In this document: piece after piece, positions 33,992 through 42,580 of the stretch
Numbering within the stretch: the first letter of the stretch is position 1
Layout of the letters: each line of letters opens with the position of its first letter
Assembly (NCBI RefSeq): GCF_017834145.1
Contig: NZ_JAFIDA010000001.1
Location: 868,001-932,000 of the forward strand
DNA: 64,000 nucleotides
Reading direction: 5' to 3'
Source of the DNA: Leucobacter exalbidus
GTDB taxonomy: Bacteria > Actinomycetota > Actinomycetes > Actinomycetales > Microbacteriaceae
Made by a program: the position numbers and the translations under genes
Notes under the pieces: model-generated
Databases searched by the model: none
The model's input: the letters and a program-made list of their open reading frames with translations, nothing else
Told to the model about the DNA's origin: nothing

Positions 33992-33997
33992 AGTCTA
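33992..33997 (-). promoter_or_regulatory. -10 box of leaderless gltX transcript
   Basis: TAGACT on the minus strand ends 7 nt before ATG 33984, leaving no room for a ribosome-binding site. Confidence 0.5.
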
Positions 33998-34038
33998 GTC
34001 GTTGATGGTAGGAGTCGGCTGCGCATCAGCCAGGGAGC

Positions 34039-35418
34039 TTATGAATTTTCGCGGGATCGTGAAATCGTCAGGGCGAGCCACAGTGCGACCACGGCTCCGC
34101 CGACGAGCACGAGGCCCGCGATGATCGCGAGCAGTGAGAAATCACCGATGGCGAAGGCGACGCCGGCGAGTGCGCCCGAGATCGCGCCCGCCGCGCTCAT
34201 GCAGGTGTCAGACAGCCCCTGCCACTTGGGGCGCACTTCTGCCGGGGTGATATCGGTGAGCAGCACGGCCCCCGCGACGGTGACGGCGCTCCAGCCCAGC
34301 CCCAGCAGGATCAGTGCGAGCTGCACGGTGAGGTGTGACGGGCCCGAAATATAGGCCAGCCAGACCGCGGCAGACAGCAGCGCGATGCCGACTGCGATGG
34401 TGGGGAGCCGCCCCAACTTGTTGGTGAGGTACCCAAACACGGGTGACAGGGCGTACATGCCGGCGATGTGCAGGCTCAAGGTGAGCCCCACTACCTCGGC
34501 GGTGCCGCCGGTGTGCATCAGATGCAACGGGGTCATTGCCATCAGGCCGACCATCAAGATCTGGGCGACCGCGATCACTACGATCGTGAGGATCTGGGCG
34601 ATGCGGGTGGCTGTGGCGGTGATCTGAATGCGCGCGGTGCGGGGCGACATGCCTGCCGATGACGCACTGGCGGCGTCGGTGGTGCTCGGAACAGGGGCTT
34701 GCAGTTCGGCCTGTTCGGCCAGTTTGCGCGCCGTGAGCAGCGGATCTGGCCGCAGCCCCACCCAGCTGACCACCGTGGCGAGCGCCTGCGCGATGCTCGC
34801 GAACACGAACACCCCCGCGAGCGGAGGCACACCGATCGCGTTGCCCACGATCTCGCCCGGGCCGATGAGGTTGGGGCCGATGACCGCGCCCACGGTGATC
34901 ATCCACACCACAAACGACAGATCGCGTGCGCGGCGACGCGTCGGGGCAAGGTCGGTGGCGGTGAAGCGCGACAACAGCTGCACCGCGCTCGCGACACCAA
35001 TCAGCCCGAGGCCCACAGCGAGCACCGGCCAGACGCCAATCGCGGCGCCCAAGATCGCGGTGAGCGCGCCAACGAACGCGAGCATGCTGCCCGTGACGAG
35101 GGCACGCCTGCGCCCGTGACGCATCGCGATGCGTGCGAGCGGCACCCCGGCGGCCGCGGCACCCGCGCCAAATACGGCCGAGGCGAGGCCCGAGATCGCG
35201 TCGTTGCCGCTCACCTCGGCGAGCAGCAGCGCGCCCACCGAGAGCGCCGCGCCCACGCCCAACCCACCCAGAATGGTGGACAGGCTGAGCACGATGATGG
35301 TGCGCCGCTGCAGCGCGAGAATGCGGGGGCTCGCGAGCGTTTCGACCGGATCATTGCCCGGCAGCGCGCCGTGCGCGGCAGCGGTTGCCTCGGTGTGCGA
35401 AGCTGCGCGCTGGGTCAC
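34039..35418 (-). CDS. MFS transporter (probable exporter)
   Basis: The 459-residue protein has twelve hydrophobic segments. The family loop RIAMRHGRRRALVTGS lies after helix 2, a charged cytoplasmic stretch rich in Ala/Thr/Ser (about 225-260) separates the halves, and the matching NKLGRLPTIAVG loop lies in the second half. Substrate is unknown. The upstream open frame to 35439 overlaps the lysR gene; GTG 35418 shares GTGA with the lysR stop and has GGAG 9 nt upstream, so it is preferred. Co-translation with the LysR regulator suggests joint control. Confidence 0.87.
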   Translation of the reverse strand: MTQRAASHTEATAAAHGALPGNDPVETLASPRILALQRRTIIVLSLSTILGGLGVGAALSVGALLLAEVSGNDAISGLASAVFGAGAAAAGVPLARIAMRHGRRRALVTGSMLAFVGALTAILGAAIGVWPVLAVGLGLIGVASAVQLLSRFTATDLAPTRRRARDLSFVVWMITVGAVIGPNLIGPGEIVGNAIGVPPLAGVFVFASIAQALATVVSWVGLRPDPLLTARKLAEQAELQAPVPSTTDAASASSAGMSPRTARIQITATATRIAQILTIVVIAVAQILMVGLMAMTPLHLMHTGGTAEVVGLTLSLHIAGMYALSPVFGYLTNKLGRLPTIAVGIALLSAAVWLAYISGPSHLTVQLALILLGLGWSAVTVAGAVLLTDITPAEVRPKWQGLSDTCMSAAGAISGALAGVAFAIGDFSLLAIIAGLVLVGGAVVALWLALTISRSRENS

Positions 35419-36371
35419 GCGATGGGCTCCAGCCCCCACTTGGCGCCGTCGACGCCCGCGAACAGGCGCTTCGCAAGTCGCACCTGCGGGCTCTCGTTGG
35501 CCGTCACCATGGCGACGAGGCCGATCGTGCGGTGGCGCGGGGGGTCGAGCACGAGCGCGTGGGCGTCGTCGGGCAGTGAGCGTGCCGCCGCGAGCGCGAG
35601 GCCGGGGACAAGCGCCACTGCGCCACCGGCAGCGGCCATGGCGAGCATCGCGGGCACGTTGTCGGTTTCTTGGATGATGTCGGGCTCGAAGCCCGCTTCA
35701 CCGGCCGCGGTGAGCAGGTGCCCACGGCACTTCTCGCACCCGGCGATCCAGTGATCGGCGGCAAAGTCTTCGAGCTTCACGCGCCCCGTCGTGGGATCGC
35801 AGGCGCGCTCACTTGAAACGACGAGGTGCACCTCTTCACGCCATAGCGGCAGGAATGCGCTGCCCGCGGGCAGGCCAGCGGCCCCCGCGTAGTCAAAGAC
35901 GAGGGCGCAATCCACTTCGCCGTCGCGCAGCATGGAAGCGGCCTCGGGCGGCTCGGCTTCGCGGTACTGCAGCGCAACGTTAGGCGCCTGCTCTGACAAT
36001 CTGCGCATCAGGTCGGGCACGAGCGTCGCTGAAGCCGAGGGGAAGCCCACGAGCCGTAGTGTGCCAGCCCGTTCGCCGCGCAGATCGTCGATGGCCGCGA
36101 GTGCGGCATCAATTTCTGCGACGACGGTGCGGCCGTGATCGGCGAGGATCGTGCCCGCGGTGGTGAGGCGAATACCGCGCCCGCTGCGCTCGATGAGCGG
36201 CACACCGAGGCGAGATTCCACGCGCTTGATGCGCTGGCTCACCGCCGGCTGGCTGAGGTTGAGGCTTGCCGCGGCCGCCGTGAGCGAGCCCGTGGTGGCG
36301 AGCGCGTGCAAGATGCGAAGTTCGGTGGAATCGATTGACCCGAGCGGGTCGGCGCTGCGAAGGGTGGTCAT
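35415..36371 (-). CDS. LysR-family transcriptional regulator
   Basis: The 318-residue protein has an N-terminal winged helix-turn-helix (about residues 13-72, LRILHALATTGSLTAAAASLNLSQPAVSQRIKRVE in pieces) and a periplasmic-binding-protein-like effector domain from about 90. CEKCRGH at about 213-219 contains two Cys that could be redox- or metal-sensitive, but this is not established. ATG 36371 is preceded at 7 nt by TAGAAT, which makes it leaderless and excludes the start at 36380. It is divergent from the PLP enzyme gene and followed by the MFS gene. Confidence 0.9.
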   Translation of the reverse strand: MTTLRSADPLGSIDSTELRILHALATTGSLTAAAASLNLSQPAVSQRIKRVESRLGVPLIERSGRGIRLTTAGTILADHGRTVVAEIDAALAAIDDLRGERAGTLRLVGFPSASATLVPDLMRRLSEQAPNVALQYREAEPPEAASMLRDGEVDCALVFDYAGAAGLPAGSAFLPLWREEVHLVVSSERACDPTTGRVKLEDFAADHWIAGCEKCRGHLLTAAGEAGFEPDIIQETDNVPAMLAMAAAGGAVALVPGLALAAARSLPDDAHALVLDPPRHRTIGLVAMVTANESPQVRLAKRLFAGVDGAKWGLEPIA

Positions 36372-36378
36372 GGGAAAC

Positions 36379-36457
36379 ATTCTACGCGATGCATAATTAT
36401 TTGTGAACTATTGATAAGAATGATTCTGTTTCATTATGCATCGCGGGCTCCTAGGCT
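36379..36457. promoter_or_regulatory. divergent promoters with 13-bp inverted repeat between lysR and PLP enzyme
   Basis: Perfect arms CGCGATGCATAAT (36385-36397) and ATTATGCATCGCG (36433-36445) flank 35 bp that include AT-rich T-N11-A elements of LysR type. The lysR -10 box (TAGAAT, 36384-36379 on the minus strand) lies at the left arm, and the PLP-enzyme -10 box (TAGGCT, 36452-36457) lies 7 bp after the right arm and 6 nt before its ATG. Both mRNAs look leaderless. LysR binding to the arms would cover both promoters. Confidence 0.65.
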
Positions 36458-36463
36458 CGCACT

Positions 36464-37531
36464 ATGAGCACCATCGCGCACGCTATCGCCCCGTTTGCCG
36501 CCGCACGGGGCCAGTTCTCGGCGCATCCCGGGTATCTTTCGGCCTGCACCGCTGGGGTGCCCACACGCGACACGATCTCGGCGATGACGGCGTTTACCGA
36601 GCAGTGGGCCACCGGCAACCTCGACGCGCTTGCCGTGGGCGCGCAGGTCGAGGCCTGCCGCACGGCGTTTGCGCGCATCGCCGGGGTGCCCGCGCACCTC
36701 GTCGCGGTCGCTTCGCAGACCTCGCAGCTTGTGTCGGTGATTGCCGCCAGCCTGCCCGATGGCGCAGAAGTGCTGTGCGCCGAGGGCGATTTCTCGTCGC
36801 TCACCCACCCCTTTGAACAGCAGCGTCATCGCGGCGTGCGCGTGAGGTACGCCCCGTTGGCCACGCTTGCACAGGCGATCACCGAAGGCACCGCACTCGT
36901 GGCCTACTCCCTGGTGCAATCGGCGAGCGGAGATGTGGCGCCCCACCTCGAGATTGCTGCGGCCGCCCAGCGAGTGGGGGCGCGCACGCTCGCCGACCTC
37001 ACGCAAAGCATGGGCTGGCTGCCGGTGCCGGCTTCGCAGTTCGATTACACCGTCTGCCACGCCTATAAGTGGTTGTGCGCGCCCCGCGGCACCGCGTTTC
37101 TCACCGTGCGCGAGGAGCTCATCGAGTCACTCGTACCCATTGCGGCCGGTTGGTACTCGGCCGATAACGTGTGGGAGTCGTGTTACGCCGGGCACACCCC
37201 GCTGGCCGCAGGGGCTGGGCGGTTCGACCTCTCCCCCGCCTGGCCCGTGGTGGGTGGCACGGTTGCCGCGCTCGAGTTCTTTGCGTCACTCGACCTCGAG
37301 GCGGTGCAGGCCCACGATGTGGGGCTCGCCAATACCGCACGCGCTGTGCTGGGCCTACCCGCCGGCGACTCGGCGATCGTCACCTGGGCCGACGCCGCAG
37401 GCACCGATCTCGCCGCGATGCAGTCAGCCGGCATTACCGCCTCTGGCCGTTCAGGGAACGCGCGCATAGCGTTCCACCTCTGGAACACCGAGCACGATGT
37501 CGAGCTGCTGGAGCGCGCGCTGCGCGGCTGA
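36464..37531 (+). CDS. PLP-dependent class V aminotransferase-fold enzyme
   Basis: The 355-residue fold-type I PLP protein is related to the NifS/kynureninase group. The Schiff-base lysine is Lys202 in CHAYKWLCAPRG, and DLTQSMGWLPV (about 183-193) supplies the PLP-pyridine Asp. No desulfurase catalytic-loop Cys is evident, so it is not a typical IscS/SufS. Reaction and substrate cannot be named. It is divergent from the LysR gene across a 13-bp inverted repeat and converges (14-bp gap) on the MSOX-like oxidase. Confidence 0.85.
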   Translation: MSTIAHAIAPFAAARGQFSAHPGYLSACTAGVPTRDTISAMTAFTEQWATGNLDALAVGAQVEACRTAFARIAGVPAHLVAVASQTSQLVSVIAASLPDGAEVLCAEGDFSSLTHPFEQQRHRGVRVRYAPLATLAQAITEGTALVAYSLVQSASGDVAPHLEIAAAAQRVGARTLADLTQSMGWLPVPASQFDYTVCHAYKWLCAPRGTAFLTVREELIESLVPIAAGWYSADNVWESCYAGHTPLAAGAGRFDLSPAWPVVGGTVAALEFFASLDLEAVQAHDVGLANTARAVLGLPAGDSAIVTWADAAGTDLAAMQSAGITASGRSGNARIAFHLWNTEHDVELLERALRG

Positions 37532-37545
37532 GCCGCTCCTGGCGA

Positions 37546-38718
37546 CTACGCTGAGCCGCGCGGTCGGCTCCCCGCGTGTGCGGCCACCCGAAATTCAGCC
37601 GGCACCGCGCCCGCACCCGTCGCGAGATCGGCCCCGAGCTCGCCCAGCACCGGCGCAAACTTGGCCCCGTGCCCCGAGCACGCCGACACCACGATGACCC
37701 CGTCGGCCTCATCGATGACGAAGTCTTCGCTGGGGGTGTTGGTGAAGAGACACGTGGTCTCTGCGTACGGTTCGGGTACGAGCCCGGGCAAGAACTCGCG
37801 GGCGTACCCGATGATCCAGTCACGCATCTCGGGCAGAATCTCGCCGTCTTGGTCGAGCGCCGACGGCAACACTTTGCCGCCGTTAAAGCGGGCAAACTTC
37901 TGGCCGCGGTGCCCGGCATCGCGGCCACCGGGCAGCCCGTAAACGTCGACCCCGGCACGGTTATGAATAAAGGTTGGCCAGCTGGGGTACGGCTGGCCCG
38001 CATCATCGGTGTCTCGCCAGGGCATGTGGAACGCCTGCTCTTGCCGCACCTCGAGCGCGGGGAATGACCGCACGAATGCTTCGGGCAGCGCGAGGTCGCG
38101 CAGCAGATGCGGCAGCCAACCGCCGGCCGCCACAATCACTTTCTTGCCGGTCACGGTCTCGCCCGTGACTGAACGCACTTCGAAACCTGCGCTGCCAATG
38201 CGGCGCACCGAGGCCACGTTCCAGTTCGTGCGTACCTCAGCAAAGCCCGTCGCCTGTGCGAGCGCGAGCATCGTCTGCACTGTCGTTTCGGCGTCGAGCA
38301 CCCCGGCGCCGGGCTGCCACAGCACGTCTGAGTCGAAGTTGAATTGGGGCCAGCGCTCCTGCGCTGCGCCCGCGTCGAGCAGTTCGTGTTCGACACCCAC
38401 TGTGTCAAGCACGTGTGCCAAATCTTGCGGGCGCCGGTCTGCCCCAAAGTCGACGGCGCCGGTGGGCGAGATCAGTGGCGTGCCCGAGAGCCGCTCCAGC
38501 TCATCCCACCCCGTTTTCGCCCGCACCACGAGCCCGGCGTAGAGCGGCTGCGCGTAGGCATACCGAAAGATGCGGGCCGATCCGTGCGAGCTGCCCGCCG
38601 CATTTGCGGGGGTGGTGCGCTCAAGCACGGTGACGTGCGCGCCTCGCTGGGCGAGACGCCACGCGGCCGAGGCCCCGGCGATGCCCGCTCCGATCACAAT
38701 GTAGTCAGAAGTGGGCAT
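37546..38718 (-). CDS. FAD-dependent oxidase of the sarcosine/N-methyltryptophan oxidase family
   Basis: The 390-residue protein has a dinucleotide-binding VIGAGIAGASAAW at the N-terminus, the family motif SSHGSARIFRYAY near residues 43-55, and Cys347 in ACSGHGAKFAP, the position that covalently binds FAD in monomeric sarcosine oxidase. It probably oxidises a secondary amine or amino acid with O2 to give H2O2; the substrate is unknown. ATG 38718 is preferred because GAGGAG lies 9 nt upstream; the first ATG at 38727 abuts that sequence. It converges on the PLP enzyme gene. Confidence 0.87.
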   Translation of the reverse strand: MPTSDYIVIGAGIAGASAAWRLAQRGAHVTVLERTTPANAAGSSHGSARIFRYAYAQPLYAGLVVRAKTGWDELERLSGTPLISPTGAVDFGADRRPQDLAHVLDTVGVEHELLDAGAAQERWPQFNFDSDVLWQPGAGVLDAETTVQTMLALAQATGFAEVRTNWNVASVRRIGSAGFEVRSVTGETVTGKKVIVAAGGWLPHLLRDLALPEAFVRSFPALEVRQEQAFHMPWRDTDDAGQPYPSWPTFIHNRAGVDVYGLPGGRDAGHRGQKFARFNGGKVLPSALDQDGEILPEMRDWIIGYAREFLPGLVPEPYAETTCLFTNTPSEDFVIDEADGVIVVSACSGHGAKFAPVLGELGADLATGAGAVPAEFRVAAHAGSRPRGSA

Positions 38719-38795
38719 GCGGGGCATCTCCTCAGTCAGCGTGTGACGACCGAACGATAGCCGCGGGTGAACCTGAGTAAACCGGTTCGTGCAGC

Positions 38796-40136
38796 TTACG
38801 CTCGCGCAGCGGCATCGGCCGCCGCAGCCTCTACGGCTTCGCGCTTGTCTTCCTCTGATGCTACGAGCTGACCGCAGGCACCGTCGATTTCTTTACCTCG
38901 TGTGTCACGCAGCGTGGTGGGCACACCGGCGGCGTTCAAGCGATCAACGAACTCACGCGTCACCTCGCGGGTCGACGAGGTCCAGATCGAGCCCGGCGTC
39001 GGGTTCAACGGAATCGGGTTGACGTGCACCCAACCGCGCCCGCGCGAGTTGAGCTTGTCGGCGAGCAGATCGGCGCGCCAGCCGTGATCGTTCATGTCCT
39101 TAATCAGGGCATATTCGATCGAGACGCGGCGGCCGGTCTTCTCGTAGTACTCGTAGGCGGCGTCGAGCACTTCTTCGACCTTCCACCGGCTGTTCACGGG
39201 AATCAGTTCGTCGCGCAGCTTGTCATCGGGGGCGTGCAGCGACAGCGCGAACGTGATCGGAATGTTCTCGTCGGCGAGCTTACGAATCGCGGGGGCCAGA
39301 CCCACCGTCGAGACGGTAATGCCGCGGGCCGACATGCCCAGGCCCTCGGGTGAGGGCGCGATCATGCGGTGCACCGCGTTCATCACGCGCTTGTAGTTGG
39401 CGAGCGGTTCGCCCATGCCCATGAACACAATGTTGTGCACGCGCTCGGCTTCCACACCGTTGCCCTCGCGGCGCTTGTGCCCGAGGCCACCCTCAGAGAT
39501 GATGCGGTTGGCCTGTACGATCTGGTCGAGAATCTCGGCCGTCGACATGTTGCGCGTCAGGCCCGCCTGGCCGGTGGCGCAGAACGGGCAGTTCATGCCG
39601 CAGCCACACTGGCTCGACACACACAGCGTAATGCGGCCGGGGTAGCGCATCAGCACCGACTCAACGAGGGCGCCATCGAACAAGCGCCACAGCACCTTGA
39701 CGGTTTTGCCGTCGTCGGTCACGAGGCGCTTCACCTCGGTGAGCAGCGGCGGGAAGAACGCCTTCGCCAGCTCCTCACGGCGGTCCTTGGGCAGGTCCGT
39801 CATGTCTTCAGGAGACGTGGTGTGGTGCTCGAAGTAGTGGGTCGACAGCTGCTTCGCCCGAAACTTCGGCACGCCCATCTCGGCAAGCTTCGCTTCACGC
39901 TCGGCCATCGTCATATCGGCGAGGTGGGTGTCGGGCTGCTTGACGCGCGGGGAGGCAAACTGCAGCGTCGGGCGTCCGTCAGCATTGGTAATCTGCTTCC
40001 AACCCTCGGCCTTGGGCCGCACCTGGGGTCGCGAAGCTTCGCCCTCGGCGCGGGGGCGCGTCTTGATGAACTTGGGCGGTTCATCTTTTTTCGGGGGGAG
40101 CGCGGCCGGGGTGTGGTTGAGCTTATTCGGATCCAT
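38796..40136 (-). CDS. rlmN: 23S rRNA (adenine2503-C2)-methyltransferase RlmN
   Basis: Radical-SAM enzyme that methylates A2503 of 23S rRNA and A37 of some tRNAs. The 446-residue protein has the iron-sulfur motif Cys179-X3-Cys183-X2-Cys186 in [12 protein letters not shown], and a late Cys in [15 protein letters not shown] as the methyl-carrying cysteine. An Arg/Lys/Pro-rich N-terminal tail of about 60 residues and an Ala-rich C-terminus make it longer than the roughly 370-residue norm. ATG 40136 is preceded by GGAG. Confidence 0.96.
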   Translation of the reverse strand: MDPNKLNHTPAALPPKKDEPPKFIKTRPRAEGEASRPQVRPKAEGWKQITNADGRPTLQFASPRVKQPDTHLADMTMAEREAKLAEMGVPKFRAKQLSTHYFEHHTTSPEDMTDLPKDRREELAKAFFPPLLTEVKRLVTDDGKTVKVLWRLFDGALVESVLMRYPGRITLCVSSQCGCGMNCPFCATGQAGLTRNMSTAEILDQIVQANRIISEGGLGHKRREGNGVEAERVHNIVFMGMGEPLANYKRVMNAVHRMIAPSPEGLGMSARGITVSTVGLAPAIRKLADENIPITFALSLHAPDDKLRDELIPVNSRWKVEEVLDAAYEYYEKTGRRVSIEYALIKDMNDHGWRADLLADKLNSRGRGWVHVNPIPLNPTPGSIWTSSTREVTREFVDRLNAAGVPTTLRDTRGKEIDGACGQLVASEEDKREAVEAAAADAAARA

Positions 40137-40201
40137 CGTGCTCCAATTGTCTCATTAACTGCGGCGAGGTGGGTGAGAGCCTGCCGTACCCGCCCCGCGG
40201 G

Positions 40202-40723
40202 TCACAATAATCGCGACCGAATCAAGAATCTTTGCCCCTCCGGAGCCTCGAGCGAGAACCCTCCCCCACGCCCCGGCACCGCATCGATGGTGAGGTGCGT
40301 GTGCGCCCACACCGCGAACTGTTCACGCGACATCCAAAACCCAATCTCGCGCGGGGCTGGCCCGGCTGGAGCTGGGCTTGGCGAGGCAGGATCCGGATCA
40401 TCAGTCGCCAGCCCAGGCAGCTCGAGGGTGCCCAGCAGCACGTCTTGGCCACCCGTGCGAAACTCCCCCGCCTGGTAACACATGGGGGCACTGCCGTCGC
40501 AGCAGCCACCCGACTGGTGAAACATCAGCGGGCCGTGCAACAGCCAGAGTTTGTCGATGAGCGCGAGGGCGGCGGGGGTGAACGCGAGTCTGCTCGCGCT
40601 CTCCCCCGGCACCTCGGGGCGGGCCGGCACGCAGCCAGCAATATCGATCGCGCTAAGCTGCGCTGCCCGCGTGGGCAGCTCGCAGCTCTCGCTTTCGTCG
40701 TTGATGATTGGTGCGTCAGACAT
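40202..40723 (-). CDS. DUF779-family protein
   Basis: The 173-residue protein carries the PF05610 core: LIDKLWLLHGPLMFHQSGGCCDGSAPMCY split across about 55-85, then EIGFWMSREQFAVWAHTHLTIDAVPGRGGGFSLE near 127-160. A Cys-Cys pair and a third Cys suggest metal or redox chemistry, but no function is established. The N-terminal 45 residues and the Pro/Ala insert at about 108-122 are extra. DUF779 genes are regularly found beside aldehyde dehydrogenases, as here, though about 190 bp of repeats separate the two. Confidence 0.85.
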   Translation of the reverse strand: MSDAPIINDESESCELPTRAAQLSAIDIAGCVPARPEVPGESASRLAFTPAALALIDKLWLLHGPLMFHQSGGCCDGSAPMCYQAGEFRTGGQDVLLGTLELPGLATDDPDPASPSPAPAGPAPREIGFWMSREQFAVWAHTHLTIDAVPGRGGGFSLEAPEGQRFLIRSRLL

Positions 40724-40739
40724 AACCGACCTCCCGGTG

Positions 40740-40861
40740 TCGTGCTGCGGTACTGCGGTGTCGCGATCCTGCGGTGTAGCGATGCTGCGGTGTAGCGATG
40801 CTGCTGAACTACGGTGTTGCGGAATTACGGTGTTGCGTTACTGCAGTGTTGCGGTGTTACC
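40740..40861. repeat. degenerate ~16-bp direct repeats between aldehyde dehydrogenase and DUF779 genes
   Basis: The first units read nearly in tandem as ctgcggtgtcgcgat, cctgcggtgtagcgat and gctgcggtgtagcgat, followed by more diverged copies sharing the core CGGTGTTGCG or CAGTGTTGCG. The array makes up most of the 187-bp spacer and yields only repetitive pseudo-peptides in all frames. A short related stretch, tgcggtactgcggttagcg, occurs at about 51862-51880 before thrC. Confidence 0.75.
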
Positions 40862-40910
40862 GCGGCGGGCCGGCCGCAAGTCCCCCTCGTGCCAGCCCGC
40901 CGGGATCTCG

Positions 40911-42434
40911 TTAAAAGAAGCCGTCAGCGCTCTCCTTGTAGCTCACCAACAGGTTCTTCGTCTGCTGGTAGTGATCCAGCATCATCAGGTGGTTCTCTCG
41001 CCCGATACCGCTCGACTTGTAGCCACCGAAGGCCGCGTGCGCGGGGTATGCGTGGTAGTTATTGACCCACACGCGGCCCGCCTGAATGGCCCGCCCCGCC
41101 CGATATGCGGTGTTGCCATCGCGGCTCCACACGCCTGCGCCCAACCCATAGAGGGTGTCGTTGGCGATGCGAATGGCGTCGTCGAAGTCAGTGAAGGTCG
41201 TCGCCGACACCACCGGCCCAAAGATCTCCTCTTGGAAGATGCGCATCGAGTTGTCGCCCCTGAAGATGGTCGGCTGAATGTAGAAGCCGCCCGCGAACTC
41301 GCCGCCAAGATCATCGACCTCGCCGCCCGTGAGCACCTGAGCGCCCTCTTGCTTACCGATGTCGAGGTACGACCGAATCTTTTCAAACTGATCGTTTGAT
41401 GCTTGTGCCCCCATCATCGTGTCGGTGTCGAGCGGGTTACCGCGCTTGATCTTCTTGGTGCGCTCAACCACGGCGTCGAAGAAGCTATCGGCCATCGACT
41501 CCTGTACGAGCGCGCGAGACGGGCAGGTGCACACCTCACCCTGGTTCAGGGCGAACATGGTGAAGCCCTCTTGCGCCTTATCCCAGTAGGCGTCATCTTT
41601 CTTCATCACATCGTCGAAGAAGATGTTGGGGCTCTTGCCACCCAGCTCAAGCGTCACCGGAATGATGTTCTCTGAGGCGTACTGCATGATGAGTCGGCCC
41701 GTGGTCGTTTCACCGGTGAACGCGATCTTGCGAATGCGCTTGTTCGAGGCGAGCGGCTTGCCGGCCTCGGCGCCGAAGCCGTTCACGATGTTGAGCACCC
41801 CGGGCGGCAGTAGATCGCCGATGAGTTCCATCAGCACGAGAATCGAGGTGGGGGTCTGCTCGGCGGGCTTCAGCACAATCGCGTTACCCGCGGCGAGCGC
41901 CGGGGCAAGCTTCCACACGGCCATCAGAATCGGAAAGTTCCAGGGGATGATCTGGCCGACCACGCCGAGGGGCTCGTGGAAGTGGTAGGCGACGAGGTCT
42001 TCGTTGATCTGTGACAGGCCGCCCTCTTGGGCGCGAATGGCGCCGGCGAAGTAGCGAAAGTGGTCGATGGCGAGCGGAATATCTGCGTTGAGCGTTTCGC
42101 GCACGGCCTTGCCGTTATCCCAGGTCTCGGCGACCGCGATCATTTCAAGGTTTTGTTCCATGCGGTCTGCGATGCGGTTCAAAATGATGGCGCGCTCTGC
42201 CGGGCTGGTCTTGCCCCAGGCGGGTGCTGCGGCGTGAGCGGCGTCGAGGGCGACCTCGATATCTTCTGCGGTGCCGCGTGCCACATCGCAGAAGGCTTGG
42301 CCGGTGACGGGGGTGACGTTTTCAAAGTACTGCCCTTTGACGGGCGGCACCCACTTGCCGCCGATGTAGTGCTCGTATCGGCTCTTAAATTTCACCAGGG
42401 AGTCTGGCTGCCCTGGTGCGGCGTACACGGTCAT
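40911..42434 (-). CDS. NAD-dependent aldehyde dehydrogenase (acetaldehyde dehydrogenase type)
   Basis: Oxidises aldehydes, probably acetaldehyde, to acids. The 507-residue protein has the catalytic Cys302 in [11 protein letters not shown], the general-base Glu segment LELGGKSPN, and the FNFP-equivalent [12 protein letters not shown]. The close fit to the [11 protein letters not shown] form is that of AldB/ExaC-type enzymes. GAGGAG lies 6 nt before ATG 42434, which is chosen over frame openings at 42452 and 42506. It lies between the GAF regulator gene and DUF779 on one strand, with a tandem palindromic operator about 70 bp upstream. Confidence 0.94.
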   Translation of the reverse strand: MTVYAAPGQPDSLVKFKSRYEHYIGGKWVPPVKGQYFENVTPVTGQAFCDVARGTAEDIEVALDAAHAAAPAWGKTSPAERAIILNRIADRMEQNLEMIAVAETWDNGKAVRETLNADIPLAIDHFRYFAGAIRAQEGGLSQINEDLVAYHFHEPLGVVGQIIPWNFPILMAVWKLAPALAAGNAIVLKPAEQTPTSILVLMELIGDLLPPGVLNIVNGFGAEAGKPLASNKRIRKIAFTGETTTGRLIMQYASENIIPVTLELGGKSPNIFFDDVMKKDDAYWDKAQEGFTMFALNQGEVCTCPSRALVQESMADSFFDAVVERTKKIKRGNPLDTDTMMGAQASNDQFEKIRSYLDIGKQEGAQVLTGGEVDDLGGEFAGGFYIQPTIFRGDNSMRIFQEEIFGPVVSATTFTDFDDAIRIANDTLYGLGAGVWSRDGNTAYRAGRAIQAGRVWVNNYHAYPAHAAFGGYKSSGIGRENHLMMLDHYQQTKNLLVSYKESADGFF

Positions 42435-42503
42435 GGTGTTCTCCTCTGACATCGTTGTCGGTGGCGGGTGGCGAACCACCCGTGAGGCACACCATACGCG
42501 CGG

Positions 42504-42525
42504 CAACGTTGCATCAACGTTGCAT
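42504..42525. promoter_or_regulatory. tandem palindromic operator upstream of aldehyde dehydrogenase
   Basis: CAACGTTGCAT occurs twice head to tail without a gap (42504-42514 and 42515-42525). The first copy extends to the perfect palindrome GCAACGTTGC (42503-42512). It lies in the 146-bp spacer between the GAF regulator gene and the dehydrogenase start, a natural binding site for that regulator. Confidence 0.6.
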
Positions 42526-42580
42526 CGAAATCACGGCGGCAAAACAGCGAGGTCACGCCGACCGCGCGGCCGCGCAATCG

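Noticed and set aside
40740-40861. Possible CRISPR array
   Set aside because: Repeats are about 16 bp, degenerate and without regular unique spacers; no cas genes are in the window.
40551-41399. 282-codon plus-strand frame with repetitive peptide
   Set aside because: It spans the DUF779 start, the non-coding 16-bp repeats and the antisense of the aldehyde dehydrogenase; the repeats generate the peptide pattern.
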